DNA of 64,000 nucleotides from Vallitalea longa (GCF_027923465.1 NZ_BRLB01000001.1:434001-498000), one strand, 5' to 3'. Positions 50,921-61,390 are shown, numbered from the stretch's first letter. Numbers and translations: made by a program. The notes: generated by a model from the letters alone, not told the origin.

Positions 50921-53161
50921 TTATGCATTCAATTGTTGAATTAATCCATTTAACTCTTCTTCATTCATAGCTCCAAAGGTTATTAGAGATCTAAGTGTAT
51001 TGGTCCCTGCCATTTCCTGTATAGCATCTTTGTCAAATATGTCAGAATCACCAAACATCTTCTGCATATTTTCCATAATATTTTTAACTACCATTGCTCC
51101 TACTGGATGCTCAGCAATCTCAATGAATGTAGAGTTTCTATTAAAAGATTTATTTATTTTTTTGGTGGAATTAACTGTAATCTTTGTCTTAAGTGGTAAA
51201 TCAACTACTGATGAACCTACTAGAATTTCAAAATCTCCCGTTTCTACATACCAATCTTTAATATCTACATTGTAATAAGCAAAAGAACGATTATTTAATA
51301 TGAATCTGACTTTCTTTTCCTCTCCAGGTACTAATTCAACTTTTGCGAATTCTTTTAATTCTTTTTCTGGTCTGATAACTGATGATTCTACATCTCTTAC
51401 ATATAGCTGAATGACTTCTTTTCCAACCACGTCTCCAGTATTTTTAACTGTTACAGTTACCTCTACCTTTTCTGTATCTTGTATTTCTTTTTTATCTACT
51501 TCTATACCTTTATATTCGAAAGTTGTATAACTGAGTCCGTGCCCAAATGGGAATAAAGTGTCTATATCTTTTGCATCATAATATCTATAACCTACAAATA
51601 AACCTTCATTGTAACAGACTTTATTTTCTTTTCCCGGATAATTAAGTGCTGATGGATTATGTTTTAATTTCAAAGGGAAAGTCTCCGCTAATTTACCTGA
51701 TGGATTGACTCTACCATATAGAATATCCGCAACTGCTCCTCCACCTGCTTGACCTCCAAGATATCCTTCAAGTACTCCTTTTACATTATTTATCCAAGGC
51801 ATTTCTATAGGAGAACCATTAGATAATACAACAACAATATTTTCATTAACCCTACTCAACTCATTTATTAGATGAACTTGATTCTCTGGCATTTGTAAGT
51901 GTTTTCTATCATAACCTTCTGATTCATACCTATCAGGTAGACCAACAAATACTACAACTGTTTCATTTGCTTTCGCCAACTTAATTGCTTCATTTTCTAT
52001 TTCTTCATTTGGTTCGTCAGCATCAATATCATATCCTCTTGCAAAACTTATTGTTCCTAATTTCTTCATTTCATCTAGAGCACTATGTAAAAATGTAGGA
52101 TTGATATGAGAACTTCCTCCACCTTGATATCTTGGTGTATCAGCTAATTCACCTATAACAGCAGTTTTTTGCTCTTTAGCTATTGGTAAAACCTTATTAT
52201 CATTTTTAAGAAGCACCATACATTCAGAAGCTACTCTTCTTGCTAATGCATCATGTTCTTGTTTGTCATACTTCATGTCTTTAGCTTTTTCTATACCCTT
52301 GAATACAAGTTCCAATATTCTCTGTACGACTTTATCTAAATCTTTTTCATCCAAGTTACCATCTTTAACTGCTTGTATTATCTTTTTATCATTAATACCT
52401 CCGTTACCAGGCATTTCTAAATCCATTCCTGCTTTTATTCCTTCTATTCTATCATCTTCTGCTCCCCAGTCTGAAACAACTAATCCTTCATAACCCCAAT
52501 CATCTCTGAGGATTTCTGTTAATAGATTATGGTTATCTGCACAATATGTACCATTCAATTTATTATAAGCACACATCACTGTCCATGGTTTTGCTTCTTT
52601 TATAGCAGTTTCAAAACTTGCAAGATAAATTTCTCTAAGTGTTCTTTCATCAACAATAGTATCAACACTCATTCTTTTATATTCTTGATTATTGGCTGCA
52701 AAATGTTTTATTGATGTACCTACACCTTGGCTTTGGACTCCTAGTATATGATGTTTAGCTATTTGTGATGATAGGTAAGGGTCTTCTGATAAATATTCAA
52801 AATTTCTACCGCATAATGGTGATCGTTTGATATTTACTGCAGGTCCTAATAGAACTGCTACTTGTTCTGTCTGTGTCTCTTCACCTAATGCCACTCCAAC
52901 CTTCTGCACTAGCTCTCTATTCCATGATGATGCCAATCCTACCCCGGAAGGGAAACAGGTTGCTGGTACAGAAGTGTTCATACCTAAATGATCAGCTTCT
53001 GCTGCTTGTTTTCTTAACCCATGAGGGCCATCTGTAACCATGATTGTAGGAATTTCTAACCTTTCCACTGGTTGTGTAGTCCAGAAATCTCTGCCTGAAC
53101 ATAATGAAGCTTTTTCTTCTAATGTTAATTCTGCCATGATTTTTTTGATTTTTTCTTGCAT
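50921..53161 (-). CDS. Glycoside hydrolase family 3 (beta-glucosidase type)
   Basis: 746 residues. The (beta/alpha)8 domain contains IMVTDGPHGLRKQ, GRNFEYLSEDPYL, KHFAANNQE and the nucleophile aspartate in GLVVSDWGAEDDRIEG. The alpha/beta sandwich domain (GGSSHINP) and a fibronectin-III-like C-terminal domain (VTVTVKNTGDVVGKEVIQLYV) follow, in the layout of intracellular Bgl3 enzymes. No signal peptide, so cytoplasmic; it cleaves beta-linked glucosides or related oligosaccharides. Divergent from the AraC gene that probably controls it. Confidence 0.93.
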   Translation of the reverse strand: MQEKIKKIMAELTLEEKASLCSGRDFWTTQPVERLEIPTIMVTDGPHGLRKQAAEADHLGMNTSVPATCFPSGVGLASSWNRELVQKVGVALGEETQTEQVAVLLGPAVNIKRSPLCGRNFEYLSEDPYLSSQIAKHHILGVQSQGVGTSIKHFAANNQEYKRMSVDTIVDERTLREIYLASFETAIKEAKPWTVMCAYNKLNGTYCADNHNLLTEILRDDWGYEGLVVSDWGAEDDRIEGIKAGMDLEMPGNGGINDKKIIQAVKDGNLDEKDLDKVVQRILELVFKGIEKAKDMKYDKQEHDALARRVASECMVLLKNDNKVLPIAKEQKTAVIGELADTPRYQGGGSSHINPTFLHSALDEMKKLGTISFARGYDIDADEPNEEIENEAIKLAKANETVVVFVGLPDRYESEGYDRKHLQMPENQVHLINELSRVNENIVVVLSNGSPIEMPWINNVKGVLEGYLGGQAGGGAVADILYGRVNPSGKLAETFPLKLKHNPSALNYPGKENKVCYNEGLFVGYRYYDAKDIDTLFPFGHGLSYTTFEYKGIEVDKKEIQDTEKVEVTVTVKNTGDVVGKEVIQLYVRDVESSVIRPEKELKEFAKVELVPGEEKKVRFILNNRSFAYYNVDIKDWYVETGDFEILVGSSVVDLPLKTKITVNSTKKINKSFNRNSTFIEIAEHPVGAMVVKNIMENMQKMFGDSDIFDKDAIQEMAGTNTLRSLITFGAMNEEELNGLIQQLNA

Positions 53162-53350
53162 TTAATCTCCTCCTTGATTATATAATTTTACTATATGATA
53201 GTCACATATAAGTTTTTGTCTACTTATTTTTTCCCCAATCTGTTATAATAGAAATACTAGATGTTAATTATATTGTATATATTTATTGATAGTATGTATA
53301 TCATTATATTTACTATTTTTTACCTATATTTTACCTATGGAGGTGATTAT

Positions 53351-54145
53351 GTGTTTATTGGCAATATGGACTTCAGACAGATTTTCAATTCCTTTAAAAT
53401 ATCAGATATGTTTTTGAAAGAAGAATATCTATATAAAGAATTAAAAAATAACAGCTCTAGTTATACTCACTATCCATATGAACTGGAAAAGAAACTATAT
53501 CAAGCAATTCTAACTGGTAACTTAGTTGATATAGAAAAGGTTGGTAATGAGTATAGTACTTATCCTCGTTCTGTCTTATGCCAAAACAACTCGATAAGAT
53601 CTCTAAAAAACAACTTGATATGTAGCTGTGCTCTTATTACCAGAATGGCTATAGAAACTGGATTAGAAGAAAACTATGCGTATTTTCTCAGTGACCTATA
53701 TATCAATAAAATAGAGTCATTAAATGAAGAAGAACTCTTGGTCAATTTAAATGCTATAATGATACTTGATTTCATGACTCAAATCAAAAATAGTCTAACT
53801 ACCAATAAAAATAATTACTCTGATATAACTAAAAAAGTAATTAAATACATAGATGATAATCTATGCAGTAATCTTACCCTTACTGATGTAGCTAAACATA
53901 TTAATACTAACAGTAGCTATTTATCAAGACTATTCAAAAAAGAAGTAGGTGTAAGTTTTACAAAATACATTCATATCAACAGGATTAAGAAGGCTCAACA
54001 TCTACTTTTGTTTACTAACTTGTCACTAGTAGAAATATCCACTTTATTAGGTTATACTACTCAAAGCCATTTTTGTAAAATATTCAAACAGATTAGTGGT
54101 ATAACTCCTAACAACTTCAAACAAAATCACGTCAAAAAAGTTTAA
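53351..54145 (+). CDS. AraC-family transcriptional regulator
   Basis: 264 residues from the GTG at 53351, which has GGAGG seven bases upstream; longer frames would run hydrophobic sequence from the promoter. An N-terminal 150-residue ligand/dimer domain is followed by the double helix-turn-helix (SNLTLTDVAKHINTNSSYLSRLFKKEVG and NLSLVEISTLLGYTTQSHFCKIFKQISGITPNNF). It likely responds to a glucoside and activates the divergent GH3 gene; the 189-base intergenic region holds both promoters. Confidence 0.9.
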   Translation: MFIGNMDFRQIFNSFKISDMFLKEEYLYKELKNNSSSYTHYPYELEKKLYQAILTGNLVDIEKVGNEYSTYPRSVLCQNNSIRSLKNNLICSCALITRMAIETGLEENYAYFLSDLYINKIESLNEEELLVNLNAIMILDFMTQIKNSLTTNKNNYSDITKKVIKYIDDNLCSNLTLTDVAKHINTNSSYLSRLFKKEVGVSFTKYIHINRIKKAQHLLLFTNLSLVEISTLLGYTTQSHFCKIFKQISGITPNNFKQNHVKKV

Positions 54146-54160
54146 AATATAAATAGAACA

Positions 54161-54213
54161 AGAGGCTACATCTCATAAAAGATTTCAAAGAAATAGAAAG
54201 TAGTACTTTCCTA
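54161..54213. repeat. Intergenic repeat, copy 2
   Basis: Matches 5031-5085 across AGAGGCTA..CTCATAAAAGATTTCAA.GAAATAGAAAGTAGTACTTTCCTAT. It lies between the AraC gene and a terminator. Confidence 0.6.
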
Positions 54214-54224
54214 TTTAATTAGAA

Positions 54225-54244
54225 AGCAAGCCTTTCGGCTTGCT
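54225..54244. terminator. Bidirectional terminator
   Basis: AGCAAGCC / GGCTTGCT with a TTTC loop, between the convergent AraC and DUF6514 genes. T-rich on the minus strand (TTTCTAATTAAAT). Confidence 0.75.
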
Positions 54245-54250
54245 CTTGAT

Positions 54251-54529
54251 CTATAATAATTCATCAATAGCTACTACCATTCCAACTGGAGTAACTGTAT
54301 TAGCTATTAGCTTATTAAGTATTATCATAACTTTATCTTTACAATCTGTTATTTTTGAAACGATATCCGATTCTAAGATTTTATTATCTTTCTTAAGTAT
54401 TTCGATACCATAAGCTACCTTTAATGAATTTTTTTCATAATATGGGGTTTCAATTAAATAATACTCTAGGTTAATAATATGATTATTCTCAGTTACAACT
54501 TCTCTTGTTCCTTGTAGACGCTTTTTCAT
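54251..54529 (-). CDS. DUF6514 family protein
   Basis: 92 residues from the ATG at 54529 (GAGGGGAT upstream). HIINLEYYLIETPYYEKNSLK, YGIEILKK and the C-terminal NKLIANTVTPVGMVVAIDELL match DUF6514, a small protein family confined largely to spore-forming Clostridia. Soluble; function unknown. Monocistronic; the 312 bases upstream show no other gene or clear structure. Confidence 0.75.
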   Translation of the reverse strand: MKKRLQGTREVVTENNHIINLEYYLIETPYYEKNSLKVAYGIEILKKDNKILESDIVSKITDCKDKVMIILNKLIANTVTPVGMVVAIDELL

Positions 54530-54841
54530 AATACCATCCCCTCTGTAATAAATTCTTATAGACATGTCCAAATTATCCCCTAGCTTGCTAGAAATATCTT
54601 CAAATATTTCCACAATATGTAGTGTCTTTGTTTTTCTGTATCAATACATATTGTAGTTTCATGCCTTATCCTCATTATATATTACTTAAAGTAGGTATTC
54701 TATATAAACATATCGCAAATCAATGTAGAAAATAACTTCTTTCGACGTATCATTTCAATACATATTAACATCTCTGTATAATACCGTCATATATATGATG
54801 TTACTGCGATATCTTTTTTTCAATTATTAACCCCTCCTGTT

Positions 54842-55816
54842 TTATTCTATAAAACCTCTCTTCCTATTCATTATTTCAACAATTTTTACCTTATTATAAT
54901 AGTAATCAATATCCTTTCTATTGCATATAGTAGGATATTTTGAATTTTTAACAGCTATTTTACTTGCCATCAGATATTTAGCCAATTTTTCTTGCTCATA
55001 TCTACGCTCTATAGATACTGCCAATGCTCCTACCAGCGAATCGCTAGAACCTATGTTGTCAGATATTTCTTTTGTTTCACTAATTACAGCTTTACATATT
55101 TTACTTTTAGATATTACATAAACACCATCATTAGAATCATATACCAGATAGTGTATTTTATTTAAAGTGAGAATATCATATAATTTTTTTAATATATAGT
55201 AATTATCATACGTTAACGTATCTATATCAACCAAATCGGAAATATTATCATCAGATATTTTCAGAGCAAATAGATTAAGGCTTAATGACTTTCTGAGATT
55301 TTGTCCTTTTAATGATGATATGATTTTTGTATCATGCTTAATAGCCATTTCTATGATATGTTCTGCAAAATCATAATCAGTACCTTTCGGCAAATCTCCA
55401 CCAATAACTAATACCTTAGCATCTTTTATTTTATTTTGAAGTTTATGCTTTAGATTATTTTTATCTCTTTCATCTACTGTCATGTTATTATCAATCAATG
55501 TAGTTTCTGTTAAATTAATAGAGTCAACAATCTTATATATGGATTGACTCTCACCTATGTTAAAAATAAAATCTGATTTTATTCTGCTTTTCTGCATAAC
55601 ATTCTGTATAAATCTACCACCCATTCCCCCTAAAAATCCTAAGACATAAGGTTCTCCTTGGAGTAGCTTTATCATGTATGCAGTGTATATCGGGCTTTCT
55701 CCTAAAGTTATCCTGTAATCTTGTACCTTATTTTCACCATCCACTTCTAATCCGTCAATAACAGCTAACTTATTGATTGAAGGATTAAGTGCTATAGTAA
55801 CAATCATTTTTTCCAC
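54842..55816 (-). CDS. PfkB-family kinase homologue with degenerate active site
   Basis: 324 residues, aligning along its length with 1-phosphofructokinase-type enzymes (start TIALNPSINKLAVIDGLEVDGENKV). The usual GGKG lid motif is replaced by LGESPIYTA, and the catalytic GxGD is GSSDSLVGA, keeping the aspartate but not the anion-hole glycine. Activity is doubtful; it may bind a sugar phosphate as a sensor. It sits between DUF6514 and glnN, on the same strand, after the glnN terminator. Confidence 0.75.
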   Translation of the reverse strand: MEKMIVTIALNPSINKLAVIDGLEVDGENKVQDYRITLGESPIYTAYMIKLLQGEPYVLGFLGGMGGRFIQNVMQKSRIKSDFIFNIGESQSIYKIVDSINLTETTLIDNNMTVDERDKNNLKHKLQNKIKDAKVLVIGGDLPKGTDYDFAEHIIEMAIKHDTKIISSLKGQNLRKSLSLNLFALKISDDNISDLVDIDTLTYDNYYILKKLYDILTLNKIHYLVYDSNDGVYVISKSKICKAVISETKEISDNIGSSDSLVGALAVSIERRYEQEKLAKYLMASKIAVKNSKYPTICNRKDIDYYYNKVKIVEIMNRKRGFIE

Positions 55817-55900
55817 CTCAACAATATCATTAATCTTATAGATTATTTAATATTATAACAGACCTTGCACTTTTAAACAAACAAAAACAGCTTTTAATGA

Positions 55901-55935
55901 CAAAAAGATTACTCCATAAAGGAATAATCTTTTTG
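55901..55935 (-). terminator. Terminator of glnN
   Basis: 11-bp stem CAAAAAGATTA / TAATCTTTTTG with an inner TCC/GGA pairing, 21 bases after the glnN stop. Confidence 0.75.
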
Positions 55936-55956
55936 CATATTGTACTCTATCAAAAA

Positions 55957-58056
55957 CTATACTCTAAATAGTAATTCATCATATGTTGGATATGGCCAAG
56001 CTTCCTCTGAAACGATTCTTTCAAGTTCATCACATGGTTTTCTCAATTCTTCCATAGCTGCAAATACTTTTTCTCTATATGCAAATGCCATACTCTCAAT
56101 ATTGCTCATGCTTTTTGCATCTTCGATAGCTTTATTAAGATTGGCAACTTTAACTCTTGCATCAAATAATAACTTAGATATTTTTGATACGATTTCTTCC
56201 TGAACAGATACATCTACTGAAGGACACACGCCTTTAATTTTGCTTATGGATTCAGCAACACTAGTCATATAACTTATGCATGCAGGTATAATCTGCTTTT
56301 TAACCATTTGAGACATTGTAAGTCCTTCTATATTAATTATCTTAGCATATTCTTCGTAAACGATTTCTTTTCTTGACTCTATCTCTTGTTTTGTGAATAC
56401 ACCATGTCTTTCAAATAATTCAACAGCATCTGGTTTATCAAAGTAAGAATAAGCTTCTACTGTTGATGATAGATTTGGAAGTCCTCTTCTTGCAGCTTCC
56501 TTAATCCAATCGTCTGAATAACCATCTCCATTAAATATTATTCTTTTATGGTCTTTAATCAATCTACCTATAACTTTTCTAAGTGAATCATTGAAGTCAT
56601 CGGCTTTCTCTAATTCATCAGCTACTCTTCTAAGATATTCAGAAACAATTGTGTTAAGAACTATGTTAGGTCCTGCTATTGAAGCTGATGAAGGGCACAT
56701 TCTGAATTCGAATCTATTACCAGTAAAAGCGAATGGTGATGTTCTGTTTCTATCAGTAGAATCTTTTGGAAGTTTTGGAAGTGTAGAAACTCCTACTTCT
56801 AATAATTCTACTTGTTTAGCTATATTAAGATCTCCTGCTTCTATTTGCTCAATAATCTTAGTTAGTTTGTCTCCTAAGAAAATAGATATTATCGCTGGTG
56901 GAGCTTCGTTAGCTCCTAATCTGTGTTCATTACCAGGATTAGCTGCTGATAATCTAAGTAGTGGGGCATATTCGTCAACAGCCGCAATAATTACTGAAAC
57001 GAAAAGTAAGAATCTAGCATTATCTTGTGGTGTTTTACCTGGATTTAATAAGTTGACTCCTTCATTAGTAGCTAACGACCAGTTATTATGTTTACCTGAA
57101 CCATTAACTCCTGCAAATGGTTTTTCATGTAATAGACAAACCAAGTCATGTCTAATTGCAACCTTTTGTATTATTTCCATCATTAATTGGTTATGGTCTG
57201 TAGCAATATTTGTTGTTGTGAATATGGGTGCTATCTCAAATTGTGCTGGAGCTACTTCATTATGTTTAGTCTTAGCAGATACTCCCATCTTCCATAATTC
57301 TATATCTAACTCTCTCATGAAACTAGAGATTCTTTCTTTTATATTACCGAAGTAGTGATCATCAAGCTCTTGACCTTTTGGAGGCATCGCTCCGAATAAT
57401 GTTCTTCCAGTGAATATTAAATCTTTTCTTTGTTCATAGTATTTTTTATCTACTAAAAAGTATTCTTGTTCTGCTCCTACAGTAGTTATAACTTTTTTTG
57501 CTGTATTGTCACCAAATAATTCTAATACACGCATTGCTTGTTCAGATATGGATTCCATTGAACGAAGTAAAGGTGTCTTCTTATCAAGTGCTTCCCCTGT
57601 GTAAGAATAAAATGCTGTTGGTATACATAAAGTTACACCTGCTGAATCTTCTTTTAAGAATGCTGGTGAAGTTGGATCCCAAGCAGTATATCCTCTAGCC
57701 TCGAATGTAGCTCTAAGTCCTCCGTTAGGGAATGATGAAGCATCCGGCTCACCTTGAATCAATTCTTTTCCAGAGAATTCCATTGTTGCTCTTCCATCAG
57801 AAGTTAAAGAAATAAAAGAATCATGTTTTTCCGCTGTTTTTCCTGTCATTGGTTGGAACCAGTGTGTATAATGTGTTGCGCCTTTTTCGATAGCCCAGTC
57901 TTTCATTGCATTAGCAATAACTTCTGCTGTTGTTTTATCAAGTGTCTCTCCAAGTTCTATCGTTCTTTTAAGTGATTTATATGTTTCTTTTGGAAGTCTT
58001 TCCTTCATTACTGCATCACTAAATACATTTTTTCCGAATACATCATTAATACTCAT
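55957..58056 (-). CDS. glnN: Glutamine synthetase type III
   Basis: 699 residues from the ATG at 58056 (AGGAGG upstream), the large GSIII class. Family segments include [91 protein letters not shown] and [17 protein letters not shown]. It makes glutamine from glutamate, ammonia and ATP. Its leader carries the ANTAR-type antiterminator (58145-58222), and the ANTAR protein is encoded just upstream, so expression should follow nitrogen status. Confidence 0.95.
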   Translation of the reverse strand: MSINDVFGKNVFSDAVMKERLPKETYKSLKRTIELGETLDKTTAEVIANAMKDWAIEKGATHYTHWFQPMTGKTAEKHDSFISLTSDGRATMEFSGKELIQGEPDASSFPNGGLRATFEARGYTAWDPTSPAFLKEDSAGVTLCIPTAFYSYTGEALDKKTPLLRSMESISEQAMRVLELFGDNTAKKVITTVGAEQEYFLVDKKYYEQRKDLIFTGRTLFGAMPPKGQELDDHYFGNIKERISSFMRELDIELWKMGVSAKTKHNEVAPAQFEIAPIFTTTNIATDHNQLMMEIIQKVAIRHDLVCLLHEKPFAGVNGSGKHNNWSLATNEGVNLLNPGKTPQDNARFLLFVSVIIAAVDEYAPLLRLSAANPGNEHRLGANEAPPAIISIFLGDKLTKIIEQIEAGDLNIAKQVELLEVGVSTLPKLPKDSTDRNRTSPFAFTGNRFEFRMCPSSASIAGPNIVLNTIVSEYLRRVADELEKADDFNDSLRKVIGRLIKDHKRIIFNGDGYSDDWIKEAARRGLPNLSSTVEAYSYFDKPDAVELFERHGVFTKQEIESRKEIVYEEYAKIINIEGLTMSQMVKKQIIPACISYMTSVAESISKIKGVCPSVDVSVQEEIVSKISKLLFDARVKVANLNKAIEDAKSMSNIESMAFAYREKVFAAMEELRKPCDELERIVSEEAWPYPTYDELLFRV

Positions 58057-58144
58057 AATATGTCCTCCTGTTAACATTTTGATTTTATATTTTTTTATCT
58101 TATCTTACGTTTTTTATATTTCAATATTTTTCATAAATAGCAAA

Positions 58145-58222
58145 TAAAAAAAGCGTTACTAAGGGAACTCCCTAAGAACGCCATTGCTCTAAAAGTTTAA
58201 CTGATTCGGACTCCTTCGTCCG
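58145..58222 (-). promoter_or_regulatory. ANTAR-responsive antiterminator and terminator in front of glnN
   Basis: Reading on the minus strand, hairpin 1 is CGGAC-GAAGGA-GTCCG (58222-58207) and hairpin 2 is AGAGC-AATGGC-GTTCT (58190-58175). A strong terminator stem follows (58181-58153) with seven Ts. Both small hairpins have six-base loops. Loop 2 has the A1 and G4 expected for ANTAR recognition; loop 1 has G4 only. Hairpin 2 shares bases 58175-58181 with the terminator, so binding of the regulator excludes termination. Confidence 0.8.
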
Positions 58223-58307
58223 TCTATATTTATATATACTATACCATATTAAATCAAATAATGCAAGTATCAGTTACTCAAAAATTAATTTTCACAATTT
58301 TCAATTA

Positions 58308-58877
58308 TTAAGTATATTTGTTTATTATTTCATAGGCTACAACTCTTTTAGAAATACCTCTATTCATACTAAGTTTTTGAATCTTCCTATGGGATTCTTC
58401 TTCTGTTGAACCGGTATATTTCATAAGTAATTCTTTTGCCTCATTGATCAATTGTTTATCTTCCTGTTTCTTCTTTAGAGTGCTTACTTCTTTAGTTAAT
58501 TTAGTTATGCTCTTTGATGTTTTAACTAATATATCGATAGTATTTATCAATAGATCTTTATTTATAGGCTTAACAAGAGAACTAAATATAGGCTCACTTT
58601 TTAGATTGGTAAAATAATGTAAATCTGATGAACTGATTATTGTGATAATCGGACAAACATTATCTGCTACTAATACTTCACTTACATCATGTCCATTTAG
58701 TCCTTTCATGTTAAAGTCCAAAATACATATATCAGGATAAACAGTGTGTACTCTTCTTAGTATATCATATCCATCTGTCGTTTCACCTACTACATTATAT
58801 CCATTTTCATTTAGGAAGTGTGATAATTGCTTCAATATTTTTTTGTTTGAGGATCCTACTATAATTCTAGCTCCCAT
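58308..58877 (-). CDS. Response-regulator-type ANTAR antiterminator protein
   Basis: 189 residues from the ATG at 58877 (AAAGGATG upstream; an in-frame TTG lies two codons earlier). The receiver-like domain has DICILDFNMKGLNGHDV near 50-66 and a conserved lysine in SSLVKPINKD. A coiled coil (about 130-150) and the three-helix ANTAR domain follow (INEAKELLMKYTGSTEEESHRKIQKLSMNRGISKRVVA). It binds paired hexaloop hairpins in mRNA, and a matching target lies directly downstream before glnN. It belongs to the NitR-like clostridial nitrogen regulators placed between glutamine synthetase genes. Confidence 0.9.
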   Translation of the reverse strand: MGARIIVGSSNKKILKQLSHFLNENGYNVVGETTDGYDILRRVHTVYPDICILDFNMKGLNGHDVSEVLVADNVCPIITIISSSDLHYFTNLKSEPIFSSLVKPINKDLLINTIDILVKTSKSITKLTKEVSTLKKKQEDKQLINEAKELLMKYTGSTEEESHRKIQKLSMNRGISKRVVAYEIINKYT

Positions 58878-58922
58878 ACACAAACATCCTTTTATTCAGC
58901 CTATTACTTAGTTCAAAATCTT

Positions 58923-60257
58923 CTAATATCTTGAAATATACTTTTCTACTTCCCAAGGATGAACTACTGACATATATTCATCCCACTCGATACTCTTCGC
59001 TTTCATATATCTTTCGTATACATCACCTAATGCTTCTTTTACGACTTCATCTTTTGACAATTCTATTAATGCTTCTTTTAAGCTACTTGGAATTGTTAAA
59101 TTGACATCTAATATGTCTAATGCTTCACTTAATTCTTCTTTCTCCAACATTTTAGGAGGTTCTATTTTATTCTTGATACCATCAAGTCCAGCTTTCAGGA
59201 TTGCTGCTACAGCTAAATAAGGATTACATGATGGATCGGGACTTCTAAGTTCAATCAATGAATTTTTGTTTCTTCCTCTTGGTATTCTAATTAGTGGACT
59301 AGCATTTATTGTAGACCATCCAATTCTTACAGGAGCTTCAAATCCTGATACCAATCTTTTATAAGAATTTACTGTAGGATTAGTAACCGCTGTTAGAGCC
59401 TTTGCATGTTTTAATAATCCGCCAATAAAATAATATGCTTCTTTTGATAAATTAAGTTCATCATTTTCATTATAAAATATATTTCTGCCATCATCATCAT
59501 ACATCAGTAGATTGCAATGCATTCCAGAACCACTTATTCCAAATATAGGTTTTGGCATAAAAGTTGCATGAAGTCCATGCTTTCTTGCAATAACTTTAAC
59601 AACTAACTTAAACGTAACAATATTGTCGGCTGACCTTAATGCATCACTATATTTAAAATCTATTTCATGCTGTCCAGGAGCGACTTCATGATGAGATGTC
59701 TGAATATCGAATCCCATTTCTTCTAGAGTCAGTACTATATCTCTTCTTACATTTTCACCTAGGTCAATTGGTCCTAAATCAAAATATCCTGCATTATCAT
59801 GAGTTTTAGTTGTTGGATATCCATCTTCGTCTATTTGAAATAGAAAGAATTCGAATTCTGGACCTACATTGAAATCATATCCTAATTCTTCTGCTTCTTT
59901 AATGACTTTTTTCAGAACATATCTAGGATCGCCTTGAAAAGGAGTACCGTCTAGATTATAGATATCACATATCATTCTTCCAACCTTACCTTGATGAGGT
60001 CTCCATGGAAATATTTCAAATGTATCTAAATCAGGCTTTAGAAACATGTCAGATTCTTCCATCCTAACAAATCCTTCAATAGATGAACCATCAATCAATA
60101 TTTGATTATTTAGCGCTTTTATCAGCTGTTCATCTGTGATGGCTACATTTTTTAGAGTACCTAGAATATCTACAAATTGTAGTCTAATGAATTTGATATC
60201 CTCTTCCTTAGTGATTTTAATTATATCTTCTTTTGTATATTTACTATCTATTAACAT
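58923..60257 (-). CDS. glnA: Glutamine synthetase type I
   Basis: 444 residues, GSI-alpha size without the adenylylation extension. Motifs: [57 protein letters not shown] and [26 protein letters not shown] (ATP and glutamate sites). GGAGG lies before the ATG. First gene of a glnA-ANTAR-glnN set on one strand. In Firmicutes such enzymes are feedback-inhibited and often bind GlnR, but no GlnR site is visible here. Confidence 0.95.
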   Translation of the reverse strand: MLIDSKYTKEDIIKITKEEDIKFIRLQFVDILGTLKNVAITDEQLIKALNNQILIDGSSIEGFVRMEESDMFLKPDLDTFEIFPWRPHQGKVGRMICDIYNLDGTPFQGDPRYVLKKVIKEAEELGYDFNVGPEFEFFLFQIDEDGYPTTKTHDNAGYFDLGPIDLGENVRRDIVLTLEEMGFDIQTSHHEVAPGQHEIDFKYSDALRSADNIVTFKLVVKVIARKHGLHATFMPKPIFGISGSGMHCNLLMYDDDGRNIFYNENDELNLSKEAYYFIGGLLKHAKALTAVTNPTVNSYKRLVSGFEAPVRIGWSTINASPLIRIPRGRNKNSLIELRSPDPSCNPYLAVAAILKAGLDGIKNKIEPPKMLEKEELSEALDILDVNLTIPSSLKEALIELSKDEVVKEALGDVYERYMKAKSIEWDEYMSVVHPWEVEKYISRY

Positions 60258-60310
60258 AACAATGCCTCCTTTTCTAATATTATTTACTTACCTTTCCCAC
60301 CTATAACACT

Positions 60311-60350
60311 TTTTTTGAGTTCATTAAATTAAAGGCGAGAAAGTTGAGTT
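60311..60350. repeat. Dispersed intergenic repeat copy (CATTAAATTAAAGG family)
   Basis: TTCATTAAATTAAAGGCGAG followed by AAAGTTGAGTT, related to 18718-18770 and to the inverted copy at 12784-12820. In the glnA upstream region. Confidence 0.5.
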
Positions 60351-60524
60351 GTTTATATTTTCTGCAATCTTTATTAGTTAAGAGTATATTATAAAAACAT
60401 AAATCTGGCAACACTTTTTATAAATTAACTTCTGCTGTAACACTATACGTACATGGAACATCTGAAATAAAATGATTATTATAGTATATGAAACTTGTAC
60501 AAGTTATGTTATATAGATAAAAAA

Positions 60525-61259
60525 TCATATGCCTAATAAAATTTTTCCCGCTTCTCTATCCAACACCACTACAACATCATTATGTAACTGTAGAACCGAT
60601 GCTGGCACTTCTTCTGTAACCTTCCCCTTAAGAGCTTTATAGATAATCTGAGATTTAGAATCACCATTTGCTAACAACATAAGTCTCTTACTGTTCATTA
60701 TATTCTTTATTCCCATTGAAACACCTTTCTTAGGAACTTTATCTTTACTACCAAATGACCATATATTCGCTGTTCTTGTTTTATCAGTTAAATTACATAT
60801 ATGTACCATTGAATCAAATGGTGTATTGGGTTCGTTGAAACCAAGATGTCCATTATGTCCTATTCCCAATATCAATAGATCTATTCCACCTAAATCATTG
60901 ATTAGGTTATTATATCTGCAACACTCCTTCTCATAATCCTCTGGATTACTATTTAAGTGATGTATATTCTCTTGCTTTAGATTAACCTTAGTATATAATC
61001 TTTTATTTAAGTAACTTTTACAGCTACCTGAATTACTAGACTCAATACCTAAATATTCATCTAAATTCAATGTAGTTACTCTAGAAAAATCAACTTGCTT
61101 CTCTTTGCATAAATCACCTAATATATCATACATACCCTTTGGAGTATTTCCTGTAGCCAAACCTATTACTGCATTAGGTTTTTCTTTTATTAGATTCAAT
61201 ATTTCCATTGCCCCTGCATAATCAAATTCCTGTTTATTGTCTTTTATCATAAGTTTCAT
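60525..61259 (-). CDS. nagB: Glucosamine-6-phosphate deaminase
   Basis: 244 residues from the ATG at 61259 (AAGG upstream). Motifs: VIGLATGNTPKGMYDIL, TTLNLDEYLGI, DLLILGIGHNGHLGFNEP and the C-terminal LLANGDSKSQIIYKALKG. It converts glucosamine-6-phosphate to fructose-6-phosphate and ammonia. It lies 131 bases after the MttB-family gene with a hairpin between, so co-transcription is uncertain. The GH4 and PfkB genes of the same strand support an amino- or phospho-sugar catabolic locus. Confidence 0.93.
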   Translation of the reverse strand: MKLMIKDNKQEFDYAGAMEILNLIKEKPNAVIGLATGNTPKGMYDILGDLCKEKQVDFSRVTTLNLDEYLGIESSNSGSCKSYLNKRLYTKVNLKQENIHHLNSNPEDYEKECCRYNNLINDLGGIDLLILGIGHNGHLGFNEPNTPFDSMVHICNLTDKTRTANIWSFGSKDKVPKKGVSMGIKNIMNSKRLMLLANGDSKSQIIYKALKGKVTEEVPASVLQLHNDVVVVLDREAGKILLGI

Positions 61260-61335
61260 AATTATACCTTGTATAACCAAATACATTTAATAAGTCATAC
61301 ATTATCCTTTCTTCAATTTTTGAGTATTTATTTCT

Positions 61336-61381
61336 TTAAAGATGGGAAAGCTGATATATTACTAAAACTAACTTTCCCATC
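61336..61381 (-). terminator. Hairpin after the MttB-family gene
   Basis: 10-bp perfect stem GATGGGAAAG / CTTTCCCATC with a 21-base loop, then TTTAAAG on the minus strand. Probably a partial terminator. Confidence 0.6.
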
Positions 61382-61390
61382 TATCATTTA

